Assembly: GCA_009746045.1 (NCBI GenBank)
Contig: RPFO01000084.1
Location: 337,348-399,347 of the forward strand
Direction of reading: 5' to 3'
Length of the DNA: 62,000 nucleotides
Source of the DNA: Mesostigma viride
Lineage: Eukaryota; Streptophyta; Mesostigmatophyceae; Mesostigmatales; Mesostigmataceae
A program made the position numbers and the translations under genes. Below, in pieces: positions 22,328 to 32,935 of this stretch (positions are counted from its first letter, which is position 1; every line of letters begins with the position of its first letter). The notes beneath the pieces were generated by a model. It worked only from the letters and a program-made list of their open reading frames with translations. It was not told where the DNA came from and did no database searches.

Positions 22328-23007
22328 TTCTATTAACCGTGGAACTCCAGGGTAACCAGACTCTTTATTAAAACAATAAGTAGAGCACATCGGGAAGTGG
22401 CCCTCAACTGGCCATCCTTACCCATGGGAACACTTTATGTCCAAAAAGGCTAGCCTTACCCCCAAACAGGCAACACACAGGGAGGGCGGGTGGGAAAACA
22501 AAAGAGACCGCCATGAGCTAGGTGAGCAAGCTTTTATCGTGTTTCAAGGCCAACGGCTCTCTACCAACGGCCAGATCCGGCAACGGCCTCTAAACAGTTT
22601 TAGCCGTCAAGTTTTACTTCAGATATTGCCTGTTGCAAACCCGTCCGCAATCACAGATCTGCTAGGAGAACCTAGACGCAAAAATCCGTCGTCAAGGTAC
22701 TCAGCACACCGTCAAGGTATGGGCCGCAACAATTAGGCCATATCTTCCGTAATACTCGTACACTAGAAGCCTAATCAACCTTATTACGATCACATCACCC
22801 AGCTCTATTTCACCTAGCATCAGCGGCTCCCCTTCCGTATCACTATAAAGAAACTATGTTCAGAGAACCCCGATTCTATTAACCGTGGAACTCCAGGGTA
22901 ACCAGACTCTTTATTAAAACAATAAGTAGAGCACATCGGGAAGTGGCCCTCAACTGGCCATCCTTACCCATGGGAACACTTTATGTCCAAAAAGGCTAGC
23001 CTTACCC
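22328..23007 (-). repeat. SDR-1 copy 2 terminal block B1-A2-spacer-B2
   Basis: Read on the minus strand: B1 23007-22874, A2 22873-22495, spacer 22494-22462, B2 22461-22328. The lengths equal those of copy 1. Confidence 0.93.
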
Positions 23008-23083
23008 TTACATCCCTCCCTGGCGACCCAAGCCAGGGGCAAAACAAAAACCGGTGGACGCATAAGACAAGAATGAAGGGAAC

Positions 23084-26000
23084 TTAAGAGGAAGGCAGAG
23101 AAAAGACGCTCCGCCAAATGCGCGGGGGGCAGGCGGCGATAGCCCGAACCAGGGCGTCAGGAAGGGTGAGGGCCAAGCTCCGGTGCAATCCCACATAGTG
23201 GGCGACAGTTTTGCTGCTGCGCCAGCGACCCCGATGCTGAATATCAGCCATGCTGCGCTGCCGCAAAAAATCATAGGTAGCCCCCCCATGCCGCAGCCCG
23301 TGAATGGTAAACACCGTGTCGACCCCCAAAGCTTGCGTGGCCTGATGCCAAACCCGGCTGAACTGGGCATAATCGTAAGGGAACACCCGCTCCCAGGCCG
23401 CCTTGCCACGCATACAAGCCCGCAAGAGGGTCTCAGTCATGACATCCTCGATCACCACAGACTGCACCTCCCCCTTAGCCGTCTTAGCTGACATCAACAA
23501 CAAGGCGCCCCGCTGCGAACCCCGCAACCGAACATCAGGCTGCAAGCGCACATGGCCGACCAACAGGTTGAGCGCCTCCGATACCCGCAGGTATTGTTGG
23601 AAAATAACGATGACCATCATAGCCGCACGAGGCTGCCGCTGGAGCACCATAGTACAAGCAAGCGCAAACGCAGCCTCCCATGGAATGGGGGGGGGGCACG
23701 AGGGGGTGCCAACGTGCGCCAGCCAGCCAAAACACTTCGTGCCAAGGCCCAATCCCGCACCTCCCGGGGGAAGTACAAATTCAGGCCCATAAGCGCATTG
23801 ACACACAACTGGCGGCTGTAACACCGTGAGTGCGCCCAAGCGACATACTCGCAATAGTATTCCTCTATCGTCAAGCCGCGCAACAAGCTGCCAACCCGAC
23901 CCCGCCGGCTCGCCCACCATGCGAAAAAGGACCTGACCCCGATGGTAAACCATCAAAGTAGCCGGCTTCACCTTGCCCTCAAGAAGGGTCAAGTAGCTAG
24001 CGCCAAGCCGAGGCCCGGGATTGGGATGAACACCCTCGCGAGTCAAATCGCGGACCCACCCGGCCACCGAGGCAGCCATGGAAAGCCCCCGCGAAGGCCC
24101 ATCCGCAGGCTGAAGCTCACTTGGCGTCCAGACCCATTGTGAGCGGCTGCCGGTGACCAACGTAAGAGCGCACAACCGGCGGCATTGCTTGTTTAACCGG
24201 TAAGAAGAGGAACGCCCTTTAGCCAAGCAGCCCAAAGCGGCAGTGGAGTCCACTAACCTCACCACCCGCTTACCCCATGTTCCGAGGTTCCGGGCCGAGC
24301 GCTCCACCCCCTTCACAGCGGCCCGCACTTCCTTCTCGTTGATGTGCATGGTCGAATCGCGCCAGCGACTCTTGATCCCGACGCGCCATCGCCCGTGGAT
24401 GATGGCTTTTTCCGCGGCCTTGGTCAAGGGTCTAGGCCCGGCATACATGGCCTCACCTGGGGTGAGGAGGGTTGGGTAACCCCGCACCTCCCGGGCCCGA
24501 GCTAATTCCGTCACCTCAGCTGGGGCCATCTCAGCGTAGACAACCCCCTGCCCAAAACTAGACGCATCCGAGGCCACCACCACCGGAGCCAGGGCAGCCC
24601 CCCGGTCCACACGGAGCATGGGGGCCAACGCCATGGCACACTCGAGCTCATCGCGCACACCTTGCCACAAAGGTCGCGTTCGCTGGCCCCACCCCTTGAG
24701 GTTGATGAACTTAAAACTCTGCTGCCATATGGACAAGCAAGTGCGGCTGAGCATCTGCAGCCACACCCACCGGCCCACGACGGCCGCCAGCGCCTCAGCG
24801 GTAGCGCGTCCCCTCTCGAGGAGTACACGAGTGTGCGCAACCACAAGGGTGAGCTGCTTAGCTGTCGGCTCCAACACCCCATCCCGCCGGTGAACAACAC
24901 CCAGAGCTTCTAGCTCGTCCTCCCCCTCCGGGCTAGCCATGATCGTCTTGTCCTTGGAGGGCACAAGGTTGTTAGGCGCGTACCCGTCTTCAATAGCACT
25001 CGCGATTAAGCGATTCACCGCCTCGCACGTGCGCCCATTGCTGACCACCAGGTCATCAATAGTGATGGATACCATAGGGGCAGGGGGGTCCTCAAGGTCG
25101 ATTTGCATCTCCCTCGTGCTCTCCTCCTTGTACTCGATGGCTAGGGCGGTTGGGTTACCCCATGCATTCCGAAGCACGGTCAGCTCCCCTACACTTGTGA
25201 GGCGGTTCACCTGCCGTCTAGGATCCAAAGCGCCCGTGGCATAGAGGACCATCTCATGGATGGCTTCCCCTAGCGCTACAGCGTGGGAGTGCCCCATGGC
25301 CAGCACTTTCAGCACTGGCCACACCCTCCTCCGCCGCCCCGGCAGCCCGACATCGGTGGACCACACATCAGGTAGCCCTTGATAATCCCACCACCACTCC
25401 GGCACTTGGATGGTATAGTAATACGAGACCAGATCGCTCTTGGCCGTGTAGCACCGACCCTTGATATAGACCTCCGAGTATATGCCCAGGTGGGGTAACA
25501 CCGTCTTAGGGGGGTCCACCCACAGTGCGTTCCCCAACTTCTTATTCACAATGAGCCTTAACTCCCCCACTCCTTTGGCCACCCCAAAACATCCGTCTAC
25601 CCACTTTGGCCGCGTCTCTCGGAACTCCACCATCCCCACGTCCGCTGCCCTCCCCATCAACTTGCCCCACTCCGCCATGGTGCACCCTCGGCTGGGGGCA
25701 GGTACATTCCAATACCTCGCACTGGCAGCCACCTCCGGCTTGATGCAGTTGGCTTCGCTCGCGTACACCTCTCGCCAACTAGGTCGTAGCGCCAGCAAAT
25801 CCAGCAGCTTCGCCTTTCCTGCCACCTCGCGCTTCGGCAGACTCACCCGCTCCGCCACAAGTTGTTCATACTTATTACATTTCCCATAGATTAGATCACT
25901 TCCTTCTGCGGGGCCTGTCGCAACGCCGGTTACGCGGCGACTGTACCACTCGCAGTGCTTCTTGACCCTTTTCAGGGCCTCCGCCGTTCCTCTGGAGCAC

Positions 26001-26158
26001 GCGCCTCCAGATTTAGGCGGAGGGTCTGCCCCCCCGTGCCATAGCCAATTCAACCACGTAATCACCTTGTGTTGTAGAGTGAAGGTCCGGCGGCGGCGAG
26101 TTGCACGCTGGCGTCTGCGTGCTGACCTCACTCTCCCCCACGTAGTGCTTAGAGGCAT
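23084..26158 (-). CDS. SDR-1 ORF2 copy 2: RT-RNase H-tyrosine recombinase (about 1024 aa, one garbled segment)
   Basis: The ATG at 26158 follows ORF1 by 48 bp. Domain order is as in copy 1: RT with TIDDLVVS, RNase H, GVHPNPGP, and tyrosine recombinase with YLRVSEAL, HGLRHGG, RGRW and HYVGLHR. The frame is open from start to stop, but only because errors compensate. Two T present in copy 1 are missing near 23936, and the 10-G run at 23687-23696 (C on this strand) is one short of keeping frame. About 80 residues between MVYHRG and PPIPWEAAF are therefore read out of frame, and the expected N-terminal recombinase helices (TIEEYYCEYVAWAHS) lie in another frame. The catalytic part is intact; function of the whole is doubtful. 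Confidence 0.85.
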   Translation of the reverse strand: MPLSTTWGRVRSARRRQRATRRRRTFTLQHKVITWLNWLWHGGADPPPKSGGACSRGTAEALKRVKKHCEWYSRRVTGVATGPAEGSDLIYGKCNKYEQLVAERVSLPKREVAGKAKLLDLLALRPSWREVYASEANCIKPEVAASARYWNVPAPSRGCTMAEWGKLMGRAADVGMVEFRETRPKWVDGCFGVAKGVGELRLIVNKKLGNALWVDPPKTVLPHLGIYSEVYIKGRCYTAKSDLVSYYYTIQVPEWWWDYQGLPDVWSTDVGLPGRRRRVWPVLKVLAMGHSHAVALGEAIHEMVLYATGALDPRRQVNRLTSVGELTVLRNAWGNPTALAIEYKEESTREMQIDLEDPPAPMVSITIDDLVVSNGRTCEAVNRLIASAIEDGYAPNNLVPSKDKTIMASPEGEDELEALGVVHRRDGVLEPTAKQLTLVVAHTRVLLERGRATAEALAAVVGRWVWLQMLSRTCLSIWQQSFKFINLKGWGQRTRPLWQGVRDELECAMALAPMLRVDRGAALAPVVVASDASSFGQGVVYAEMAPAEVTELARAREVRGYPTLLTPGEAMYAGPRPLTKAAEKAIIHGRWRVGIKSRWRDSTMHINEKEVRAAVKGVERSARNLGTWGKRVVRLVDSTAALGCLAKGRSSSYRLNKQCRRLCALTLVTGSRSQWVWTPSELQPADGPSRGLSMAASVAGWVRDLTREGVHPNPGPRLGASYLTLLEGKVKPATLMVYHRGQVLFRMVGEPAGSGWQLVARLDDRGILLRVCRLGALTVLQPPVVCQCAYGPEFVLPPGGAGLGLGTKCFGWLAHVGTPSCPPPIPWEAAFALACTMVLQRQPRAAMMVIVIFQQYLRVSEALNLLVGHVRLQPDVRLRGSQRGALLLMSAKTAKGEVQSVVIEDVMTETLLRACMRGKAAWERVFPYDYAQFSRVWHQATQALGVDTVFTIHGLRHGGATYDFLRQRSMADIQHRGRWRSSKTVAHYVGLHRSLALTLPDALVRAIAACPPRIWRSVFSLPSS

Positions 26159-26205
26159 TGTAGGAAGAGGCAGTGGGAAGGGGGAGCGGTTTACCCTTTC
26201 GGTGT

Positions 26206-27264
26206 TTACTTGGTTTGCTGGGCCTTGCCCAGCTTCTCCATCATCGTGGCGCTTTGCAGGGCCATCTTCATGGCCGGGTTGCTCACCAAGGAGGCATCTT
26301 CCTTGAGAGCAAGGAGGTGGCCAGCCACCTTCCACCCTCCTGACCCCTGGCTCTCCACTAGGAGCATGGCTGCCACCACCCTCATGAGATACTCTACCCC
26401 AGCCAACTCCCCGGCTGCCGGCCCCAACTCCTTGAAGAGTGTGTCCATGGCCAGGGCGATGTTCATGACCACCTTCCTGCTTTCCTGGTTCCTCCACCCC
26501 CCTTGGCGAGTAGCCATGATCCAACTCTTTATCCCCCCTCCATTGTCGTTGGCATCCTCGAGCACCTCGGGGAGCACTCTCTCTTGCACCCTCCAATTCA
26601 CCACTTGTGCTCGAGTGGGCAGCGTCACCCCTTTGGTCTTTTTCGGCTTCCTGGAAGCCCCATCTGCCCCGGCCAGCGCATCCTTCAATTTCGTCAGGAA
26701 ATCCTCTTCCTCGGACTCCTCCTCCTCCTCCTCTTCTTTGCCCGCCTGCCCCTGCTTGCCAATAATAGCCGCCAGCTCCAAGAGCTGCTCCCTCACATCC
26801 CCCGCGGCCTTTCCCTTGCTCGGGGCTGGGCTTCCGACTTTTTTCGTCCCCTTTTTCGCCCCTTTCGTGGGCCGGCGTGGTGGCTGCATCTCCTCTTCGT
26901 CCGAGTCCGCCAAGTCCCGGGCGCTTTGGAGGGCTGCCACTAGCGCTTCGTTTGGGTCCGCTGCTGCCAGAATTTCAGGCCCGTCCACGTGGTCGACCAG
27001 CAGTCCAACGACGGACTCCAGCTGGGCCGCAGACCACCGGCTGACAGTAGTTACCCAGTCGGTCCCGAGGACCGCCTCAAAGGCAGCGCACACTTCAGGC
27101 AGGCCCGAGCAAGTGGAGAGCTCCTGATGGAGCCTTTTCTTCTGCGTCGGCCAGCCTAGTCGGCCCTTTCCCGTCTGTTTAGTAGCTGTCGGCACCTCGG
27201 GATTAGCTTTCGGTAATTGCTTCCCAGCACCTGTCGAACCTGGCTTCCGCCCGGGCTTCGGCAT
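26206..27264 (-). CDS. SDR-1 ORF1 copy 2: Gag-like protein, 352 aa
   Basis: It is nearly identical to the ORF1 at 5525-6580, with one extra Glu in the acidic run and few substitutions (for example LSTCSG for LSACSG). It is intact from ATG to stop. It has a basic N-terminus, a Lys-rich middle, two acidic runs, and a helical-looking C-terminal half. It has no zinc knuckle. A nucleocapsid-like role is inferred from its place before the RT gene. Confidence 0.8.
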   Translation of the reverse strand: MPKPGRKPGSTGAGKQLPKANPEVPTATKQTGKGRLGWPTQKKRLHQELSTCSGLPEVCAAFEAVLGTDWVTTVSRWSAAQLESVVGLLVDHVDGPEILAAADPNEALVAALQSARDLADSDEEEMQPPRRPTKGAKKGTKKVGSPAPSKGKAAGDVREQLLELAAIIGKQGQAGKEEEEEEESEEEDFLTKLKDALAGADGASRKPKKTKGVTLPTRAQVVNWRVQERVLPEVLEDANDNGGGIKSWIMATRQGGWRNQESRKVVMNIALAMDTLFKELGPAAGELAGVEYLMRVVAAMLLVESQGSGGWKVAGHLLALKEDASLVSNPAMKMALQSATMMEKLGKAQQTK

Positions 27265-27714
27265 CCCAGCCGCTTTGCAGAAAGGAATTCTGGGCGTCAG
27301 CTACGCTGCCCCTGACCCCTGTCGCCGCCTTCGTTAAAACAAAAGAGACCGCCATGAGCTAGGTGAGCAAGCTTTTATCGTGTTTCAAGGCCAACGGCTC
27401 TCTACCAACGGCCAGATCCGGCAACGGCCTCTAAACAGTTTTAGCCGTCAAGTTTTACTTCAGATATTGCCTGTTGCAAACCCGTCCGCAATCACAGATC
27501 TGCTAGGAGAACCTAGACGCAAAAATCCGTCGTCAAGGTACTCAGCACACCGTCAAGGTATGGGCCGCAACAATTAGGCCATATCTTCCGTAATACTCGT
27601 ACACTAGAAGCCTAATCAACCTTATTACGATCACATCACCCAGCTCTATTTCACCTAGCATCAGCGGCTCCCCTTCCGTATCACTATAAAGAAACTATGT
27701 TCAGAGAACCCCGA

Positions 27715-28356
27715 TACCTCGTATTGATGATATATTTAATAAGGTTAAAGGTTCCACTTGTTTCACAGTACTGGATTGTGCGGATGGTTTTTGGCAGTTG
27801 CGGATAGCTCCTGAGGATTGCCATAAAACCGCCTTTGCTACTACCTTTGGTCATTACCAGTTTAGAGTAGCGGCTATGGGACTCTGTAACTCGCCTGCCT
27901 CTTTTCAAATGTTAATGAATGAAGTGCTTAGACCTGTTATGGGAAATTCTCACCTTCCTCAGGTGTCCTCTGATTTAAAGGATCCTTCCTTCTCCTCTGT
28001 TTCTTTATCTGAGCATGACCGTTCTTGTGCCCAAGCGTACTTAGATGATATTCTTATTTACTCTCCTGATTTTGAAACGCACCTACGTGATTTAAAGAAG
28101 GTATTAGAAATAATGGCTGAAAATTCTTTGTGGGCGCGCCGTGCTAAAGTTCGTTCGGGTAGGAGTGTCCCATTTTTAGGGCACGTTCTGTCAGATGCCG
28201 GGGTCGCTACCGACCCGGATAAAACCAAGTCAATTCAGGAATGGCCTACCCCTACCGACGTTAAAGGTGTACGTAGTTTTCTCGGAATTGCTTCTTACTA
28301 TAGGCGTTTTATCCCGCGTTTCGCAACTATAGCAGCCCCTATTAATCATTTATTAA
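27715..28356 (+). pseudogene. Ty3 RT, second part
   Basis: RT resumes directly after the SDR-1 copy with IDDIFNKVKG and continues through TVLDCADGFWQLRI, the RMAFGLCNSPASF-type block (AAMGLCNSPASFQ), the catalytic YLDDILIY (Asp-Asp at 28044-28049) and the connection helix VRSFLGIASYYRRF. It is cut at 28356 by a TTAA-flanked insertion. Confidence 0.92.
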
Positions 28357-30459
28357 TTAACCCTTAAATGGTACTGGTACCTATTTCTAGTTACCAGTTT
28401 TACTGGTAACTAGAAATAGGTACCAGTTTTAGAACCGAGCTGGCGCGAATGCCAGAAGTAGTATCCATGATATTATTAGATCTGCTGCTAGATCTAGATG
28501 TGTACTACAGCTTGCAACCGGACATCACTATATTTGGACAAGTGTACAGGGAGGTATGAAGTACCAAAGTATGTACAGGGGGTACCCAGTAAAATGGGAC
28601 GAAACGTGGATGTAAAATATTGACGTGTATGCAAATTCGGGGCTATGGCGGTGCAGAAAATTGATTGGTGTAGGAGCATCGATGCATGGATCCGTTCCAA
28701 ATTTTGTAGGCATAATTTATACGTTATAAAAATGCTATAGCCGCAGTCACGCAACATCTAATGATGCGCGCAGTTATCTCGGGCTGGATTTTATTGCGGC
28801 AGGGCGCGTTTTTTGTCTGGGCGGTGATGATGGAGCTAGATCTTGTTGTTTGACGTCGTATCATGGGGTGTTTCGCCACGAATAGTTTATATATATTGTG
28901 TTTCGCATATTCCATTAGCGCTCATGGGCCGGGAAAGTCGCGAGGCACCTTCTTGCCTCCGGCGTGCTAACTCCCGCAAGACCCATAATTTGCGGTTTCG
29001 ACCTGGCGCAGTTTAGTATCCCAGCGTCGGCCATCGACAAGGTAAAGCTGTTCTATCGTTCGGTAAGTAATCCTCGACCTGTAATCGAAACTTTGATAGG
29101 CTAAAAGTCACTATTTTACTACTCTATGGATTGGTCAATGGTGGTTGTTGCACACAACCACTGCGATCAGTTTTTCATCCGTTTTCTTCATGGTTAGCCG
29201 TGTTTACACCAAATATACGAAAATAACGATTGATATAACATTTAGAAAAGTGGTTTATGGTATCACGATGGTTTTTACTGCCTAAGAACTTCAAGACAGT
29301 GGGTATTCTGACCTGTTTTAGGTTGGCCTTTTTGCTTTGCTAGTATGGGAAGCCTGCGCCATTGTGCAGTCACTCCATGTAACAAGCATGGAAGCCCCAG
29401 TGCCTTGCTGGCATAAAATACAATGTCAGTGCATTGTCTCTATATTCTTTCACTTCGGCCATGCACGTGGAGGTCGTTTCTCATGTTTTGGATGCATGTG
29501 TAACACAGCCCCTTGCACCCCCTTGCTACGTGTGCACTTGGGCCTTGGCATAGTGTCATACTTACTATTAGCCCTTGCTAGCTACCATATGGTTTTATTT
29601 CTTCACACCAACATGAAATATAGTTGAAGCCGCACGTTAGTGATGATTTGAGCTTTATATGGCAACATGTAAAGCTCAAAGATCACCACTACCGTGACAA
29701 TGCCTCTTGTTGCTGTGTTGTTGCTTCGTACGATTAGCAGCTAATATAATCAAGCCCAGCATAAAATGAGCTTCAACTAGCATTGTCACCATGCTAGGCC
29801 TTTTGGAACACGCTTATTAGAGCATCGCCATGTGAGAAAAATGAGCATGTGGTAGTTAGTGTGTTGGCTATAGTCTTCGCCCTTGTACCATGCCATGATA
29901 CGTAGGAGTGCAGCTGTGCATTGGCGTTGTGATCTATGTTTGGATGCTATAGTGCATGTTCTGTAGGCTGGGATTGATGAAACTATGCATGCCTTGCCAT
30001 CTATGATGTTTTTTAACGATGTGGACTAGGAAACTTGCCTTGTAATGATAGCAATTGTACCAAGGAAACTGATCCCTATTTTTAGTCACCAGTTATTTTT
30101 AGATCTGCCTGATGGGTCCCTGGGACAACCTCCGGTGTCAGTGTTCAGTAGCCATGCCCAGCTACCTGTGCAACTGCCTTTACGAGGCCAGGGTCAACTT
30201 CACCGTCTAAACGTCCAATAATGCATGAAAAGAGTGTCATGTCTCGCACCCAGCGCCCCCCCCTGGGGGGGGGTCCTTAATATGTACCCATAGGACAGTG
30301 CAACATGACCAATGGCATGACCCCCAAGTAACTATATATATGTGTGTGCTTTGGTCCCAATATGGATAGTAAAATTGTTATTAGGTTGGTTTGTGGACCT
30401 TATAATGCAAAGTGCAACTGGTAACTACTTTTAGGAACCAGTTGGACACCATCCAAGGG
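28357..30459. mobile_element. TTAA-flanked (piggyBac-like) non-autonomous element, 2.1 kb
   Basis: TTAA at 28353-28356 and 30460-30463 flank the insertion. The left end is TTAACCCTTAAATGGTAC and the right end read inward is CCCTTGGATGGTGTCC, so short CCCTT..ATGGT inverted repeats face each other. CCC ends plus TTAA targets are the pattern of piggyBac elements. Removing the insert restores the reading frame between RT and RNase H. A perfect 26-bp inverted repeat with a 3-bp loop (28373-28427) lies next to the left end. The interior has no transposase or other convincing gene. Confidence 0.7.
28373..28427. repeat. Perfect hairpin, 26-bp arms, 3-bp loop
   Basis: The arms 28373-28398 and 28402-28427 are exact reverse complements (starting ACTGGTACCTATTTC), separated by TTT. 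Confidence 0.97.
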
Positions 30460-30463
30460 TTAA

Positions 30464-32860
30464 AGAAGGATATCCCCTTTGTTTGGAGTAGTGAATGTCA
30501 GTCGGCTTTTCAGTGCCTAAAATCCCTACTCCTTTCCCCTCCTGTACTCATCCTACCGGATACTACTAAACCCTTTGTTGTGGCTACAGATGCTAGTAAG
30601 GTGGCTATAGGTGGCGTCCTTCTCCAGGATCAGGGTCAGGGCTTACAGCCAATTGAGTATATCTCTAGGACAATGCTCCCTGCGGAGCGTAACTATCCCG
30701 TACACCAGCAGGAACTCTTAGCGGTGGTGTATTGTTGCCACGCGTGGCAGCACTTTCTTAAAGGTGCTCAATTTGATGTCTGCCTGAATGAACCCTGTGA
30801 ACTAGATCCTTATAGATTAGTTATCCAAACGGATCACCGTCCCCTTACCCATCTTCTCTCCCAACCCAACCTTACCCCTCGGCAAGCGCGCTGGATGGAA
30901 TTTTTAGCACAGTTTTCCCCTTTTAAACTTCAGTATGTTAAGGGTGTAGATAACATAGTACCAGATGCACTCTCTCGTCGTGCAGATTACTCCTTTTTCG
31001 AGGACCTTGATGTTCTCAATACTACTCTAGTTCCTACTACTATGGGTGTAACCCCTTATGGTGAACTACCTGATGATGAATCCTATGCCTACCTCTTTCA
31101 TACAGCTGTTCGCATGCCTGATCTCCTTTCTCACGTAGGACTCTCTCTCCCGTGTGAGGCCCTTCCCGTGGCCTCGGTGGGGGGGGAGGGGAAAAATAAA
31201 ATTTCTATACCGCTTAGCCATATAGCGACTAGGTCAGGAAAGTCTTATGAAAACATAGTCCCTCTAGGACCTCCCCTTCTCTTTGGCAAGGCGGTAGGAG
31301 ATCTCTTTAAACCTGTTCTGGATACCTCTGTAGCGATGCCTACCTCTGATCTTGAACGCCTTATTAGTAGATTTACGGCCACTGAGCCGGAAGCATTAGC
31401 TGCCATTGCTGCACATCCCCAACAATTAGGCAAGCATCCTTGTAAATTTGTAGGTGGGTTTTTATATGTGCAGGTAGCAGATTCTCCCCCTCAATGGCGC
31501 CTGTATGTCCCTCCTATCTGTCGCTCCTCCTTGCTCTTTGAGTTGCATGACTTAGCTGCTCATCAGGGTGGTAAACGGGTACGGGACTTAGTAGCCCGCT
31601 CTTATTACTGGCCTTCCCTTTATAAGGATGTAGATGAGTATGTTAGAACTTGTCAATCTTGCCAGGAGATGAAACCCAATAACGTAGGACAGATAGCAGA
31701 ACCTAGGACCTTGCCTGACCCCATCATGCCGTGGGATTCTATCATGATGGATTTTGTAGGACCTTTTAGAAAGAATGATAGGGGCAATGCCCAAATCCTT
31801 GTGTTCATAGATCGTTTTACTCGTATGTGCCATCTTGTGCCGTGTCCTTTAGAACTCACAGCACGTGATTGCGCACGCCTATACCTCAATAATGTATACA
31901 GATATCATGGTTTGAGTAGGCAGTTTATTAGTGATAAGGATAAGTTATTTACCTCAGATTTTTGGCAGCAGTTTTTCGCTGCCATCGGTACCAAGGTTAC
32001 CTACGGTACTGCCTACCACTCCTCCTCCTCTCATTTAGTAGAGCGTCTTAATAGGGTAGTAGAAGAAGCGCTTAGGCACTATGTTAATGGCTCGGGTAGT
32101 GATTGGGAGGATTATTTATGTTTGGTAGAGTTCTCCCTCAACAATTGTCCCCAAGCTGCGCATGGATATACGCCCTTCTTCTTAGATACTGGTAGACAGC
32201 CTCTTACTCCTACCTCTCTCTTAGCTAGTCCTCTACGGGACAAGGATGATGTGTCCCGAGATACTGTAGAAGGTGTACAGTCCTTACTAGATAGAATGAA
32301 AACTGCTCATGACCACGCGATCTCAGGGTACCAAAAAGCTCAGTCTAAGTACCTTGCTAGGTTGCGTGCCTCCTTAGATAGAAGAGCACCTGAGATAGAA
32401 ATAGGAGATCTAGTATTAGTAGAAGGCCCCCGTGTTGGCCGTTTTGCTCATAAGTTTGAAGCAGAACTTAAGGTCAAACTTAGGCCCGCCTTCTTAGGAC
32501 CCTTCCATGTTTTGTCTAGAGTAGGAAATTTCCTATATAAAGTCGATATCCCTACCTCTTGGCAGACACATTCGAACACCTTCCATAGGAGCCAGCTAAA
32601 ACTGTACCACCCTAGTACGTTCGCTGGTAGAGAGCTAGCGCCTGCCCCTTTAGAGCATAACCCTGACACTGGGGAAGTAGAAGACGAAGTAGAAAGCATC
32701 GTGGCCCATAGAGATCAAAAAGGGCCGCGGTACCCAGCGTCAGTACAAAGTGAAGTGGATGTATGCTCGTAGTGAAGTAGATAAGGTCTGGTATACGGAA
32801 AGCGAGCTAGATGGGTGTAGTCGCTTGCTGCAGGAATATAAAACCCTGCACAAGCTTTAG
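30464..32860 (+). pseudogene. Ty3 RNase H, integrase and chromodomain
   Basis: RNase H shows VVATDASKVAIGGVL, an RNYPVHQQELLAVVY block and QTDHRPLTHLL. The integrase zinc-binding part is HDLAAHQGGKRVRDLV...CQSCQEMK; the core has the DDE triad in IMMDFVGPF, FISDKDKLFTSDFW and HLVERLNRVVEEALR. A GPF/Y-type module (FLGPFHVLSRVGNFLYKVDI) follows. The frame ends at 32772, but a one-base shift near 32725 continues a chromodomain (VESIVAHRD, then YKVKWMYAR...VWYTESEL) to a stop at 32860. Chromodomains on integrases tether insertion to marked chromatin and define chromoviruses. Confidence 0.9.
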
Positions 32861-32935
32861 CAGTAGACCTTCTCCTCTCTTATATTATGCCTGCTGTCGA
32901 CGGGTGGTTGGTTGTCCCCCCCCTCCGCAGCCGTC

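Larger units (their letters stand above)
22328..27714 (-). mobile_element. SDR-1 copy 2: autonomous DIRS/PAT-like retrotransposon, 5387 bp, intact ends
   Basis: The copy lies on the minus strand inside the Ty3 RT gene. A1 starts at 27714 with TCGGGG; ORF1, ORF2, B1, A2 (22495-22873), spacer and B2 (22328-22461) follow. Deleting exactly these bases rejoins the RT frame with no added or missing base, so integration was precise and without a target duplication. It is almost identical to copy 1 but has its own variants in both A1 and A2 (for example CGGAAGATATGG instead of CGGATGATATGG). Confidence 0.96.

Noticed and set aside
28494-28757. 87-aa minus-strand frame in the TTAA element
   Set aside because: No motif, no start context and overlapping alternative frames of similar quality.
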